Assembly: GCA_945878885.1 (NCBI GenBank)
Contig: CAMCUP010000007.1
Span: 1 to 64,000 of the forward strand
Direction of reading: 5' to 3'
From: Polynucleobacter meluiroseus
GTDB lineage: Bacteria > Pseudomonadota > Gammaproteobacteria > Burkholderiales > Burkholderiaceae
Length of the DNA: 64,000 nt
Positions within the stretch are counted from its first letter, which is position 1, and each line of letters opens with the position of its first letter. The notes beneath the pieces are model-generated. The model worked only from the letters and a program-made list of their open reading frames with translations. It did not search any database and was not told the DNA's origin. The translations under genes were made by a program, and so were the position numbers. Below, piece by piece: positions 1 through 8,822 of the stretch.

Positions 1-52
1 TTTGCATGAGTCATTAATAACCTGTTTTCATTTTAGATTTTAAGGAATAAGT

Positions 53-304
53 ATGGTCGTCATTCGACTGGCACGTGGGGGCTCTAAGAACCGCCCCTTT
101 TATAGCATTGTTGCAACTGATAAACGCAATCGTCGCGATTCGAACTATATCGAGCGCCTAGGTTATTTCAATCCCAATGCAGTTGAGTCTGAACAGGCAA
201 TGCGAATTACGCAAGAACGAATTACATATTGGACTACCGTTGGCGCGCAAATTTCGCCTACCGTAAAACGCTTGATCAAAGATCATCCTGCTGCTGTAGT
301 TTAA
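53..304 (+). CDS. rpsP: 30S ribosomal protein S16
   Basis: S16 is a small-subunit ribosomal protein needed for assembly of the 16S rRNA body. The 83-residue product opens with [17 protein letters not shown], the highly conserved S16 N-terminus, and carries the family signature around residues 30-45 ([11 protein letters not shown]), so identity is secure. The length is normal. The ATG is preceded by TAAGGA at good spacing. It is the first gene of the classic rpsP-rimM-trmD-rplS operon. The promoter is not clearly visible in the 52 bases upstream and probably lies before the window. Confidence 0.98.
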   Translation: MVVIRLARGGSKNRPFYSIVATDKRNRRDSNYIERLGYFNPNAVESEQAMRITQERITYWTTVGAQISPTVKRLIKDHPAAVV

Positions 305-310
305 GCTGAA

Positions 311-868
311 GTGGCTGCTTTACTGCCTGATGATTTAATTGAGTTAGGCCAGGTTCAAGACGCACAAGGCTTGCAGGGTGAAATTAAGGTTCGCCCCTTT
401 TCTTCAGACCCCGTAGCTCTTTTGGCTAGTAAATCGGTTTGGCTTTCATTGCGTCCCCATTTAGCGACCGATGCAGTTGGCACAAAGCTGCCAAATTCTG
501 TTTTTGCCCCCCAAGAATATCGCGTTATAAAGGCCAAATACCATAGTGGTTTAGTGGTGCTTCACTTAGAAGGTGTAACTGACCGCGACGCCGCTTTGAC
601 CTTAAAAGGTGGCCGCATTTTAGTTAGCCGCACTGCTTTTCCTAAACCAGCTGATGATTCCTATTATTGGGTTGATTTAATTGCCTGTAGGGTCATTAAT
701 CTTCAGGGCGATGATTTAGGGGAGGTAAATGCCATTACCGATAATGCTGCTCATCCGATCTTGTCAGTCGGTAAAAAACCGATGCTAATTCCTTTTGTGC
801 CCGAAATAATCAAAAACGTTAATTTATCATCCCGTATCATTGAGCTTGATTGGCAAGCAGATTGGTAA
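311..868 (+). CDS. rimM: 16S rRNA maturation factor RimM
   Basis: RimM helps mature the 30S subunit head by binding S19 and assisting 16S processing. The 185-residue protein has the N-terminal RimM barrel (about residues 8-100, starting ELGQVQDAQGLQGEIKV) followed by the PRC-barrel domain (from about YYWVDLIACRV to the end). It starts six bases after the rpsP stop with GTG. No strong Shine-Dalgarno is visible, so translational coupling to rpsP is likely. Gene order rpsP-rimM-trmD confirms the call. Confidence 0.96.
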   Translation: MAALLPDDLIELGQVQDAQGLQGEIKVRPFSSDPVALLASKSVWLSLRPHLATDAVGTKLPNSVFAPQEYRVIKAKYHSGLVVLHLEGVTDRDAALTLKGGRILVSRTAFPKPADDSYYWVDLIACRVINLQGDDLGEVNAITDNAAHPILSVGKKPMLIPFVPEIIKNVNLSSRIIELDWQADW

Positions 869-880
869 AAATGAACCGCC

Positions 881-1630
881 ATGCGCTTTGATGTAGTCAC
901 TATTTTCCCGGAAATGTTCTCCGCTTTAACCCAGTGGGGTATTACAGGGCGCGCATGTGAGCAAGGGCTAACTAGCGTAAGTCTTTGGAATCCAAGGAAT
1001 TTTTCTGAAGATGCGCGAAAAAGTGTCGATGATAGGGCTTATGGGGGTGGGCCAGGGATGGTCATGATGGCTAAACCCCTAGAAGATACAGTTGAAGCAA
1101 TCCAGGCACACCATCAACAACAGGGTATTACGTCGGGACCGATCTGCCTCTTGGCTCCACAAGGAAAACCATTTTCACAGCAAATGGCAGCAGATATCAA
1201 CAATTACGGTAATTTAACCCTTATTTGCGGACGGTATGAAGGAGTTGACCAGCGTTTTATCGACCGAAAGGTAGATTTACAGATCTCATTAGGTGATTTT
1301 GTGGTTTCGGGGGGTGAAATTCCCGCGATGGCCTTGATGGATGCAGTCATTCGCTTAATTCCTGGAGCCCTTGGGGACCAAGATTCGGCAGCCCAAGATA
1401 GCTTTATGAACGGTCTTTTGGACTATCCTCATTACACCCGACCAGAAATAGTTGGCAATTTTTCTGTGCCAGACGTGCTTTTAGGCGGACATCACGCTAA
1501 AATAACGGGTTGGCGTCGGCAGCAGTCTTTAGCGCTGACCCAAAGGTTGCGACCAGATCTCATTGAGGCTGCTCGTGCAAAAGGGTTATTAAGTCAAGAT
1601 GATGAACAGTTTTTGCATTCTCTAGCTTAA
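881..1630 (+). CDS. trmD: tRNA (guanine-N1)-methyltransferase
   Basis: TrmD methylates G37 at N1, next to the anticodon, using S-adenosylmethionine, and so prevents +1 frameshifting. The 249 residues begin MRFDVVTIFPEMF, the family start. They contain the trefoil-knot SAM-binding signatures CGRYEGVD (116-123) and SLGDFVVSGGE (136-146), then the conserved DSF segment near residue 173 that marks the catalytic region. Length is typical. It follows rimM by 12 bases and belongs to the same operon. Confidence 0.98.
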   Translation: MRFDVVTIFPEMFSALTQWGITGRACEQGLTSVSLWNPRNFSEDARKSVDDRAYGGGPGMVMMAKPLEDTVEAIQAHHQQQGITSGPICLLAPQGKPFSQQMAADINNYGNLTLICGRYEGVDQRFIDRKVDLQISLGDFVVSGGEIPAMALMDAVIRLIPGALGDQDSAAQDSFMNGLLDYPHYTRPEIVGNFSVPDVLLGGHHAKITGWRRQQSLALTQRLRPDLIEAARAKGLLSQDDEQFLHSLA

Positions 1631-1730
1631 TAAAATGGTTTAACTGCATCCTCTATCTGGTCCGCTCTAAGGTATTCATTACGAAGAGAGTAACGGGATT
1701 CAACGCAGACATGATGTTTAAGGAGTTGTA

Positions 1731-2141
1731 ATGAATTTGATTGAAAAAATTGAGCAAGAAGAAATTGCTCGTCTAAGTGCTAACAAAAAAATGCCAAGCT
1801 TTGCTCCTGGCGATACAGTAGTTGTTAGTGTTAATGTCGTTGAAGGAACCCGTAAACGAACGCAGGCTTTCGAGGGCGTCGTAATAGCAAAACGCAACCG
1901 CGGGCTCAATTCGAGTTTTATCGTCCGTAAAATCTCCTCTGGAGAAGGGGTCGAGCGCACCTTTCAACTATATTCACCCCTCATCGCTAATATTGAGGTT
2001 AAGCGCCGTGGTGATGTTCGCCGCGCTAAGCTGTATTACTTGCGTGATCGTTCTGGTAAATCGGCCCGTATTAAAGAAAAATTGCAAGCCCGTGTTAAGG
2101 CGGTAGTTGCAGAAGTTGTTGATACACCAGCAACTGAATAA
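1731..2141 (+). CDS. rplS: 50S ribosomal protein L19
   Basis: L19 sits at the interface of the 30S and 50S subunits. The 136-residue protein begins [15 protein letters not shown] and contains [11 protein letters not shown] and the basic [20 protein letters not shown] block typical of L19. The tail after about residue 115 is a lineage-type extension rich in K, A and V. The start has a good TAAGGAGTTGTA ribosome binding site. A 100-base gap separates it from trmD, longer than elsewhere in the operon. That gap could hold a leader or a secondary promoter (TAAAAT lies at the trmD stop), but I cannot prove either. An intrinsic terminator follows. Confidence 0.97.
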   Translation: MNLIEKIEQEEIARLSANKKMPSFAPGDTVVVSVNVVEGTRKRTQAFEGVVIAKRNRGLNSSFIVRKISSGEGVERTFQLYSPLIANIEVKRRGDVRRAKLYYLRDRSGKSARIKEKLQARVKAVVAEVVDTPATE

Positions 2142-2166
2142 GAGCAAGATTTATGTAGGCAAAATG

Positions 2167-2191
2167 AAGGCGACTACGGTCGCCTTTTTTA
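2167..2191 (+). terminator. Intrinsic terminator after rplS
   Basis: The arm AGGCGAC pairs perfectly with GTCGCCT around a TACG loop and is followed directly by a run of six T. This is a textbook rho-independent terminator closing the rpsP-rimM-trmD-rplS operon. Confidence 0.93.
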
Positions 2192-2197
2192 TACCCC

Positions 2198-2209
2198 TAA
2201 AATAGTAAG
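2198..2209 (+). promoter_or_regulatory. Candidate leaderless -10 for the Nudix gene
   Basis: TAAAAT lies exactly six bases (AGTAAG) before the ATG of the Nudix gene, directly after the rplS terminator. There is no Shine-Dalgarno sequence and no room for a leader, so transcription probably starts at or within a base or two of the ATG. No clear -35 is visible. Confidence 0.45.
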
Positions 2210-2941
2210 ATGTTAGCTAATCATTCCGCAAAAAAAACTTCTCTGGCTGTGCCGCCTGGATTTGATCCGCAAGCGGTACCGATTCAGGCTAATTGTGCGC
2301 ATGAGCCCTTAATTGCGAGCGGTATGCTGTTGGCCGATAGCTTACGCCAACGTTTTGCTTCCCCACCACCATGGACACCAGAGATTACCGATGAAAATCG
2401 GTATGTGATGGCGGCTGATATTATTGCGCAGCGACAAGTTCAAGGCCTATCAACCCAAGCTGCAGTCCTCATTCCCCTGGTTTTACGTAGTTCAGGAATT
2501 TCGGTTTTGTTAACCCAAAGAACAGATCATTTACATGATCATGCTGGCCAAATCAGTTTCCCAGGGGGCCGCATGGAGTCAAGTGATAGTGGGCCTGCAG
2601 TGACGGCCTTGCGGGAAAGTTTTGAAGAAATCGGCCTAGCCGCTGGTCAGGTAGAGTTGATTGGCCAATTGCCTGAATATTTAACGGTTTCAGGTTATCG
2701 AGTGATCCCCATGGTGGGCTTAGTACAAGCGCAGGTCGATTACGTTTTAGATGCCTTTGAAGTTGCAGCAGCTTTTGAGGTGCCTTTAGAATTTTTGATG
2801 AATCCTGCCAACCACCAAGTGAGGGTGGCTAGCAACGAGCAAGGTAGTCGACGGTTTTATGCGATGCCCTTTGAAAATCGGTTTATTTGGGGCGCTACTG
2901 CTGGTATGCTGCGTAACCTTTATCATTTACTCAAAGTATGA
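2210..2941 (+). CDS. Nudix hydrolase, CoA pyrophosphatase type
   Basis: This is probably a CoA or acyl-CoA diphosphatase that cleaves CoA to 3',5'-ADP and phosphopantetheine. The 243-residue protein has the CoA-type Nudix box: FPGGR, then a stretch reading ALRESFEEIGL (about residues 120-145), which supplies the metal-binding glutamates. N-terminal residues 1-80 are not part of the fold and are poorly conserved in such proteins. It starts straight after the rplS terminator, and its stop overlaps the next gene's start by four bases (ATGA), which implies co-expression. Substrate assignment rests on family pattern only. Confidence 0.85.
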   Translation: MLANHSAKKTSLAVPPGFDPQAVPIQANCAHEPLIASGMLLADSLRQRFASPPPWTPEITDENRYVMAADIIAQRQVQGLSTQAAVLIPLVLRSSGISVLLTQRTDHLHDHAGQISFPGGRMESSDSGPAVTALRESFEEIGLAAGQVELIGQLPEYLTVSGYRVIPMVGLVQAQVDYVLDAFEVAAAFEVPLEFLMNPANHQVRVASNEQGSRRFYAMPFENRFIWGATAGMLRNLYHLLKV

Positions 2942-3903
2942 TTTTCTTTTCTATTCTCTTCGCTTTAATTGCTGAACAATATCGGCCAGTAAATGCTCAG
3001 CATTTGGTGCGACGTTGGAGTGTCGCGTGGCTCGATTGGGTTGCAAAAGAATTTAACGGCAAAGATGGGCAGGGCGCTACTCCAGTTGGCGCTCGCCTAG
3101 CTTGTTTAATTGCTTTCATTTTGCCGACCTTTTTGGTCTTTATAGTTCATGTGGCATGCATGATGACTTATCCTATTTTGGCGTTCTTTTGGAATGTCTT
3201 AATTGTGTATTGGTTTTTTGGTTTTCGCCAATTTAGTCATTCATTTACAGCCGTTCATCAAGCAATTCAAAATCATGATTTACCCGCAGCCCGAATTGCA
3301 TTGGGTGAATGGTATGGCCCCGATTTAAATGTGGCTCATTTAAATGAAATCGAGATTATCTCTTTGGCTTTAGAGAAGGCCATTATTGGCTCGCATCGCC
3401 ATGTGTTTGGCGTATTCTTCTGGTTCTTAATACCCCTTGGCCCTGGCGGAGTAGTTTTATATCGCTTAGCCGATATGGCAGCAGAGCGTTGGGCTAAAAC
3501 AGGCGCACCAAATTCGTATAATTTAGATGCAGCTGCGCGCCATTTCTTTTACGTGCTCGATTGGGTGCCGGCACGTTTAACGGCCATGAGTTTTGCTTTG
3601 GCTGGCAATTTTGAAGACACTATCTATGCTTGGCGCTATCTCACGCATAAATGGGCCGACGAATTATCAGCTGTAATTTTGGCGGCAGGCAGTGGCGCTC
3701 TAGGTGTGCGTTTGGGCGAGCCTTTACGTGAACCCGATAGCGAAGAGGCCTTACGTATGGCTGAAGCAGGCGAGGCACCGATTTATGATGTCGGTCTTGA
3801 GCCCAGCGAAAGAACCTTGCGCTCGGCGATTGGTTTAGTATGGCGCGTGATTATTGCTCTGATGATTTTGTTGGCAATGTTGACCATCGCTGTTTGGCTG
3901 TAG
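2938..3903 (+). CDS. CobD/CbiB-family membrane protein
   Basis: This is a 321-residue polytopic membrane protein related to the CbiB/CobD (adenosylcobinamide-phosphate synthase) and AmpE superfamily. It has hydrophobic segments near residues 1-15, 55-80, 80-95, 155-180, 210-225 and 295-320, and a conserved ALE/HRHVFGVFFWFLIPLGPGG core. It is not in a cobalamin gene cluster, and no other B12 gene is in the window, so a B12 role is doubtful. Its true function is unknown. It is translationally coupled to the Nudix gene. Its last 53 bases overlap the convergent rsgA gene. Confidence 0.75.
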   Translation: MIFFSILFALIAEQYRPVNAQHLVRRWSVAWLDWVAKEFNGKDGQGATPVGARLACLIAFILPTFLVFIVHVACMMTYPILAFFWNVLIVYWFFGFRQFSHSFTAVHQAIQNHDLPAARIALGEWYGPDLNVAHLNEIEIISLALEKAIIGSHRHVFGVFFWFLIPLGPGGVVLYRLADMAAERWAKTGAPNSYNLDAAARHFFYVLDWVPARLTAMSFALAGNFEDTIYAWRYLTHKWADELSAVILAAGSGALGVRLGEPLREPDSEEALRMAEAGEAPIYDVGLEPSERTLRSAIGLVWRVIIALMILLAMLTIAVWL

Positions 3904-4861
3904 TAATACCTATAATTTGGGTATCAGCAGTTTGTGAGTCTGAGCGCAGTTGACGAAATAAAGTTAAGCGCTCTGGCGCAATAAGGTATTTAGCAACTGC
4001 TTCACGAATCACGCAGCCAGGTTCGGTCTCATGGGCGCAATTATGAAAACGACAGTGCCCCAGATAGTCTTTGAACTCGCGAAATGCATGTTGTAATTCA
4101 CTCACTGATAAATGAGCAAGACCAAATTCTTGAAAACCTGGTGAGTCGATGAGAGCGCCTACTTTACCCTCTGCGACACCCCATGTTTTTGGTAGCTCAA
4201 AATAACGGCAGGCGGTAGTAGTGTGCTTGCCAGTATCAAGGCGCACTGAGTATTCTTGAGTGACAGCAGCTGCATTGGGGACCCAGCCATTGAGCAAGCT
4301 CGACTTCCCCATGCCCGACTGCCCAACGAGGACAGAGATCTTACCTTTAAGCGCACCATGGAGGCGCTCGAGTGAAGAAGCATCAAACTTTGCCGAGACC
4401 TCGCTAACAGGATAGCCCATCCGTGCATAGGGCTCGATTAATTTACGCGCGGTGTCGATTGAGTCGCTTAAGTCAGATTTATTTAGCAAAATATGTAGAC
4501 CAATTTGATTGGCCTCTGCCGCTACTACTGCCCGCCCTAACAAGTCAGGCGAAAAAGCGGGTTGAGTAGCTAAGACTACTAAAATTTGATCAACATTAGC
4601 AGCGATTAATTTACTTTTAAATGCATCAGAGCGATAAAGCAAATTACGTCGTGCCTCAATTTTAACTAAGCGCGCTTGATTTTCAGAACTACTTTCTAAT
4701 TGCAAAATATCGCCTACTGCACCTAAATGGCGCTTCCCAGGAGTTGTCACTTCAATAAGAGGACCGCTAGGTGCTTCATAACCAGTTCCACTCGTAAGCA
4801 GAGTTTGCGCTAAATAATGCCTGCCATACGAGGCTATTAGTAAGGCGCGATTGATAGCCAT
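3851..4861 (-). CDS. rsgA: Ribosome small-subunit GTPase RsgA
   Basis: RsgA is a circularly permuted GTPase that checks late 30S maturation. The 336 residues hold an N-terminal OB-fold (about 15-85), then the GTPase motifs in permuted order: NKSD (127-130), GQSGMGKSS (180-188), DSPG (239-242). A C-terminal zinc knuckle uses C270, C275, H277 and C283. The C-terminal tail beyond about residue 310 is encoded antisense to the end of the CbiB-like gene and is probably lineage-specific. It lies 30 bases downstream of the M48 protease gene on the same strand. Confidence 0.95.
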   Translation of the reverse strand: MAINRALLIASYGRHYLAQTLLTSGTGYEAPSGPLIEVTTPGKRHLGAVGDILQLESSSENQARLVKIEARRNLLYRSDAFKSKLIAANVDQILVVLATQPAFSPDLLGRAVVAAEANQIGLHILLNKSDLSDSIDTARKLIEPYARMGYPVSEVSAKFDASSLERLHGALKGKISVLVGQSGMGKSSLLNGWVPNAAAVTQEYSVRLDTGKHTTTACRYFELPKTWGVAEGKVGALIDSPGFQEFGLAHLSVSELQHAFREFKDYLGHCRFHNCAHETEPGCVIREAVAKYLIAPERLTLFRQLRSDSQTADTQIIGITTAKQRWSTLPTKSSEQ

Positions 4862-4891
4862 AGAAATCGAGCCTAGGGGTTCAAGACAAAT

Positions 4892-6142
4892 TCACTGGCT
4901 GCGCTGCAAATTAGCAATACGCAATGGTGCAGGCGGATGTGAGCTATAGAAAGCGGTATAGATCGGATCGGGAGTTAAGGTTGAGGCATTGTCTTGATAT
5001 AACTTAACTAAAGCAGAAATTAAATCTGTAGCCGAAGATTTTTCAGCGGCAAAGTTATCGGCCTCATATTCATGTTTACGTGAGGCTAGACTATTTAGAG
5101 GAGTGAAGAAAAAACCAAATACGGGTGACACCAGCATAAATAAGGCGAGCGCTAAACCACCGTTATTACCGTTGAGGTTGGGCATAACACCTAATTCAAG
5201 ATAGAACCAGGGTTGGGCACTTAACCATCCTAAGAGGGCTAATACTACTAAGCTAAGAGCAAAAGAAACCAATAAACGCTTGCGAATATGTTTACGTTTG
5301 AAGTGACCTAACTCATGCGCCAGCACTGCCTCTATTTCAGCTGGATTCAGTTTTTCAATCAGGGTATCGAAGAAGACAATACGCTTGGCTTTACCAATGC
5401 CCGTGAAATAAGCATTACCGTGGGCACTACGGGTACTGCCATCCATCACAAACAGACCTTGGCTAGCGAAGTCACAGCGCTTTAGAAGTTGCTCAATTTG
5501 GGTTTTTAGAGGCCCATCTTCAAGGGCTTTAAATTTATTAAAAAGCGGTGCAATAAAGGTTGGAAATAACCATAGTAATAATCCATTAAAACCTGTCCAT
5601 ACAAACCAAGTCCAGAGCCACCAAAGTGGCCCAGCCTCTGCCATTAGGCTAAGAATCACCCAGAGTAGGGGAAGCCCTAAAGCTGCGCCTAAGCCTAGAC
5701 CTTTAAGTAAATCGATGAAAAAAAGTTTCGGTGTCATGCGATTAAACCCAAAATTTTCTTCTAATTTAAATTGTTTATACCAAGCAAAGGGCAAATCCAA
5801 AACACCTGTAATAAGAAAAATGCTGCAGAGTAGAACCATTTGCTGGGTAATGCCGACCCCAAGCCATTGGGTAATGAGCTGGTTTAAATATTCAAGACCG
5901 CCTAAGAGTGTGAAGGCAATTAATACGAAGGCGCTTAAGATATTTTCAAGGGTGCCTAGGCGCAATTTGGCAATCGTGTAATCAGCTGCTTTTTGATGTT
6001 CGGCTAAAGAAATGCGCGTAGCAAACTCAGATGGCACAACATTGCGATTTTGAGCAACATGGCGCATTTGTCGCTGAGCAAGCCAATAGCGCATGCCAAA
6101 ACTAAGGAAAAAGGCTGCTAGGAAGATAAAAGTGAAGGTCAT
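4892..6142 (-). CDS. M48-family metallopeptidase, Ste24/CAAX-like
   Basis: This is an inner-membrane zinc endopeptidase, probably in protein quality control. The 416-residue protein has several membrane segments (about 1-18, 65-85, 100-120, 145-170, 175-195, 290-308, 328-348), the zinc motif HELGH at 276-280 and the third ligand in the [11 protein letters not shown] block near 354-363. This layout matches Ste24-type (M48A) peptidases rather than short HtpX. It starts from ATG with a consensus TATAAT exactly six bases upstream, which suggests a leaderless mRNA. It diverges from orn. Confidence 0.88.
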   Translation of the reverse strand: MTFTFIFLAAFFLSFGMRYWLAQRQMRHVAQNRNVVPSEFATRISLAEHQKAADYTIAKLRLGTLENILSAFVLIAFTLLGGLEYLNQLITQWLGVGITQQMVLLCSIFLITGVLDLPFAWYKQFKLEENFGFNRMTPKLFFIDLLKGLGLGAALGLPLLWVILSLMAEAGPLWWLWTWFVWTGFNGLLLWLFPTFIAPLFNKFKALEDGPLKTQIEQLLKRCDFASQGLFVMDGSTRSAHGNAYFTGIGKAKRIVFFDTLIEKLNPAEIEAVLAHELGHFKRKHIRKRLLVSFALSLVVLALLGWLSAQPWFYLELGVMPNLNGNNGGLALALFMLVSPVFGFFFTPLNSLASRKHEYEADNFAAEKSSATDLISALVKLYQDNASTLTPDPIYTAFYSSHPPAPLRIANLQRSQ

Positions 6143-6154
6143 GAGATGATTATA
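6143..6154 (-). promoter_or_regulatory. Leaderless -10 of the M48 protease gene
   Basis: Read on the minus strand, a perfect TATAAT is followed by six bases (CATCTC) and the ATG. There is no Shine-Dalgarno sequence. The element sits inside the first codons of the divergent orn frame if orn uses its upstream ATG, which argues for the downstream orn start. The -35 is weak (TTAAGG or AAGGCA). Confidence 0.6.
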
Positions 6155-6157
6155 GTT

Positions 6158-6727
6158 ATGAGTGAAAAATCTGCCTTAAGCCCTGTTAGTGAGTCTTTAA
6201 TTTGGATCGATATGGAAATGTCAGGTCTCAAGCCCGATAGCGACCGTATTCTTGAAATTGCCCTAGTCATAACCGATGCGAACTTGAATCTGCTTGCCAC
6301 TGCTCCAGTATATGTGGTGCATCAAAGCGATGTGGTTATAGACGGAATGGACTCATGGAATACTGGCACCCACAGTAAATCAGGTTTAATCGACAAGGTA
6401 AAGGCTTCAAGGCTTAATGAAGCCATGGTTGAACAAGCGGTAATTGATTTTCTCAAGCAATATCTTAAACCAGGCGTTTCTCCGATGTGCGGCAATTCGA
6501 TTTGCCAAGATCGGCGTTTTATGGCGCGTTATATGCCAAAGCTCGAAGCTTTTTTTCATTATCGCAATGTCGATGTGTCGACCATTAAAGAATTGGCGAA
6601 ACGCTGGCAACCTGATTTAATGAAAGGCTTTGCTAAGCAACAAGCCCATACAGCTTTAGCAGATATTTTGGAGTCGATTCAAGAGTTAAAGTATTACCGC
6701 GAAAAATTCTTTATCGCCCCTAATTAG
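6158..6727 (+). CDS. orn: Oligoribonuclease
   Basis: Orn is a 3'-5' exoribonuclease that finishes RNA decay by degrading 2-5-mers and pGpG. The DEDDh exonuclease signatures are clear: [11 protein letters not shown] (acidic pair D18/E20), [10 protein letters not shown] in the middle and [10 protein letters not shown] near the end. I prefer the ATG at 6158, giving MSEKSALSP and a length of 189. An in-frame ATG at 6146 adds four residues but would place the divergent promoter inside the gene. The family is very close to E. coli Orn. Confidence 0.96.
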   Translation: MSEKSALSPVSESLIWIDMEMSGLKPDSDRILEIALVITDANLNLLATAPVYVVHQSDVVIDGMDSWNTGTHSKSGLIDKVKASRLNEAMVEQAVIDFLKQYLKPGVSPMCGNSICQDRRFMARYMPKLEAFFHYRNVDVSTIKELAKRWQPDLMKGFAKQQAHTALADILESIQELKYYREKFFIAPN

Positions 6728-6766
6728 CGATTTATCGAAAGAGCAGGATCTTGTTGGAGGCGCCCA

Positions 6767-7390
6767 CTATTTTTTTAGCGCACTTTTTGGTCGAAATGCT
6801 TTCACCACGGTTTCATTGGTTTCCATATAAGGTCCACCAATTAGGTCAATACAATAGGGTACTGCGGCAAAAATGCCCGGCACAATAACTTTGCCATCGC
6901 TGTCTTTAAGGCCCTCTAGCGTTTCTTGAATTGACTTCGGCTGTCCTGGTAAATTAATAATTAAAGCCGCGTGTTCAGGAATTTCTCGCAAGACCGCAAG
7001 CTGCCGCGAAAGAATGGCGGTTGGCACAAAATGCAAACTAATTTGTCGCATTTGCTCGCCAAAACCAGGCATAATTTTTGTGCCTGCTTCTAAAGTCGCC
7101 TCGGGCGTAATATCTCGACGAGAAGGTCCAGTTCCACCAGTCGTAAGGACTAAATCGCAGGCATATTCATCGACTAACTCGATTAAGGTTACGGTAATTA
7201 GCTCTTGGGTATCTGGAATAAGGCGCTCGACAAAAACATAGGGTGAAAGCAGGGCACTTTGAAGCCAAACGCGCAAGGCTGGGATACCTGCATCGGTATA
7301 TACCCCTTGACTGGCGCGGTCGGAAATCGAGACCAAGCCAATCTTCAGTTCATTGGGCGAACTTCGTTGCCAAGCTGCAGTATGCTTCAT
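6767..7390 (-). CDS. mog: Molybdopterin adenylyltransferase
   Basis: Mog activates molybdopterin by adenylation before MoeA inserts molybdate. The protein (207 residues from ATG 7390; a GTG at 7393 would add one) has the signature TTGGTGPSRRDITPEAT near residues 85-100 and the LPGQP segment further on, both typical of the MoaB/Mog fold. The ATG lies six bases after TAGAAT with no Shine-Dalgarno sequence, so it is probably leaderless. It is divergent from pmbA with only 25 bases between starts. It belongs functionally with the moa/moe genes elsewhere in the window. Confidence 0.93.
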   Translation of the reverse strand: MKHTAAWQRSSPNELKIGLVSISDRASQGVYTDAGIPALRVWLQSALLSPYVFVERLIPDTQELITVTLIELVDEYACDLVLTTGGTGPSRRDITPEATLEAGTKIMPGFGEQMRQISLHFVPTAILSRQLAVLREIPEHAALIINLPGQPKSIQETLEGLKDSDGKVIVPGIFAAVPYCIDLIGGPYMETNETVVKAFRPKSALKK

Positions 7391-7415
7391 CACTCTATTC
7401 TAGCTATTATTAGGT
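7391..7415. promoter_or_regulatory. Back-to-back leaderless promoters of mog and pmbA
   Basis: On the minus strand TAGAAT (plus positions 7397-7402) is followed by six bases and the mog ATG. On the plus strand TATTAT (7405-7410) is followed by five bases and the pmbA ATG. The two -10 elements are only two bases apart, so each -35 lies inside the other gene. Simultaneous polymerase binding would be impossible, which implies mutually exclusive firing. Confidence 0.5.
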
Positions 7416-8762
7416 ATGTTTACATATACATCTGAGCAATTTCAATTAATTGTGCAATTTATGCTGGCAGAAGCCAGTCGTTTGGGGGCTAGCGATGCAG
7501 TGGCAGAGATATCAGAGGGACATGGGCTAGCTGTAAGCACCCGCAAAGGTGAAATTGAGACGATAGAGCAAAGCCTCGATAAACAAGTAGGAGTAAGCCT
7601 TTATTTAGGGCAACGGCGGGGTAATGCCAGCACTAGCGATTTTTCACCTACTTCACTAAGAGCTACCGTTGAGGCTGCCTTTCATATTGCTCAACATACT
7701 GCCGAGGATGATTGTGCAGGTTTACCCGAATATGATTTGCTCGAAAAAAATCCACTGAATCTTGATTTATTTCATCCTTGGAATCTTGAAGCAATTGACG
7801 CCATTGAAATAGCGCGATCAGCTGAAGCGGCTGCGTTTGCTGTGAGCCCACAAATTCAAAATAGTGATGGCGCTTCGGTTTCAACGCATCAAGGCCATTT
7901 TATTTTAGCCAGTAGCCAAGGGTTTTTAGGTGGCTATCCCTACTCACGCCACTTTATATCTTGCGCACCAATTGCGAGTACCACAGGAAAAAAATCATCC
8001 ATGCAGCGAGATGATTGGTATTCCAGCTCACGTATTCCATCACAATTAGCTCCGCCTGCTGAAATTGGACGCTATGCGGCACAGCGCGCCTTAGCGCGCC
8101 TGAAAGCCCGCTCAATTAGCACACGGCGTTGCCCCGTTATTTTTGAGGCGCCAGTAGCAGCAGGCTTATTAGGCTCATTTGTGCAGGCTGTTTCGGGTGG
8201 CGCCTTATATCGGCGTTCAAGTTTTTTATTAGATAGCCTTGGCAAGGCCGTTTTTCCAGCTCATTTAAGCTTAAATGAAGACCCACATATTCCTAGTATT
8301 TCAGGTAGCGCACCCTTTGATGAGGAGGGCGTTAAAACTCAGGCACGCACGGTAGTTGCAAATGGTGTTTTACAAGGCTATTTTTTATCAACCTACACTG
8401 CCCGGAAATTAGGTTTGCAAACCACTGGTAATGCCGGTGGCTCACATCATTTACGCTTAACTAGTAGCCAAACGGTAGCTGGCGATTTGCCCGGATTACT
8501 AAAGACTATGGGCACTGGGTTGTTAGTGACAGAATTAATGGGTCAAGGGGTGAATTATGTCACCGGTGATTACTCGCGCGGGGCCTTTGGTTACTGGGTC
8601 GAGCGCGGGGAAATTCAGTATCCCGTCGAAGAAATTACCATTGCCGGAAATTTACGCGACATGTTGCTCGATATTCAGATGGTAGGTAGCGATGTTTTGG
8701 TGAGGGGCTCGAAAGAAACAGGCTCACTCTTAATTGGTTCGATGACCATTGGCGGTAAATAA
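7416..8762 (+). CDS. pmbA: Metalloprotease-related protein PmbA (TldE)
   Basis: PmbA/TldE is the partner of TldD in a heterodimeric protease known from microcin B17 maturation and CcdA degradation. The 448-residue protein shows the family pattern: an N-terminal region with VSTRKGEIETIEQSLD near 40-55 and a C-terminal beta-rich domain with TTGNAGGSHHL and GVNYVTGDYSRGA near 340-390, ending in ETGSLLIGSMTIGG. It lacks the HExxxH motif, as expected for PmbA rather than TldD. TldD is not in this window. Confidence 0.93.
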   Translation: MFTYTSEQFQLIVQFMLAEASRLGASDAVAEISEGHGLAVSTRKGEIETIEQSLDKQVGVSLYLGQRRGNASTSDFSPTSLRATVEAAFHIAQHTAEDDCAGLPEYDLLEKNPLNLDLFHPWNLEAIDAIEIARSAEAAAFAVSPQIQNSDGASVSTHQGHFILASSQGFLGGYPYSRHFISCAPIASTTGKKSSMQRDDWYSSSRIPSQLAPPAEIGRYAAQRALARLKARSISTRRCPVIFEAPVAAGLLGSFVQAVSGGALYRRSSFLLDSLGKAVFPAHLSLNEDPHIPSISGSAPFDEEGVKTQARTVVANGVLQGYFLSTYTARKLGLQTTGNAGGSHHLRLTSSQTVAGDLPGLLKTMGTGLLVTELMGQGVNYVTGDYSRGAFGYWVERGEIQYPVEEITIAGNLRDMLLDIQMVGSDVLVRGSKETGSLLIGSMTIGGK

Positions 8763-8822
8763 GGGCGACGGTAAGGGCGATGAAAGGACTAATAAAACAG
8801 TAAAAACTTCAACCAGGGGGAT

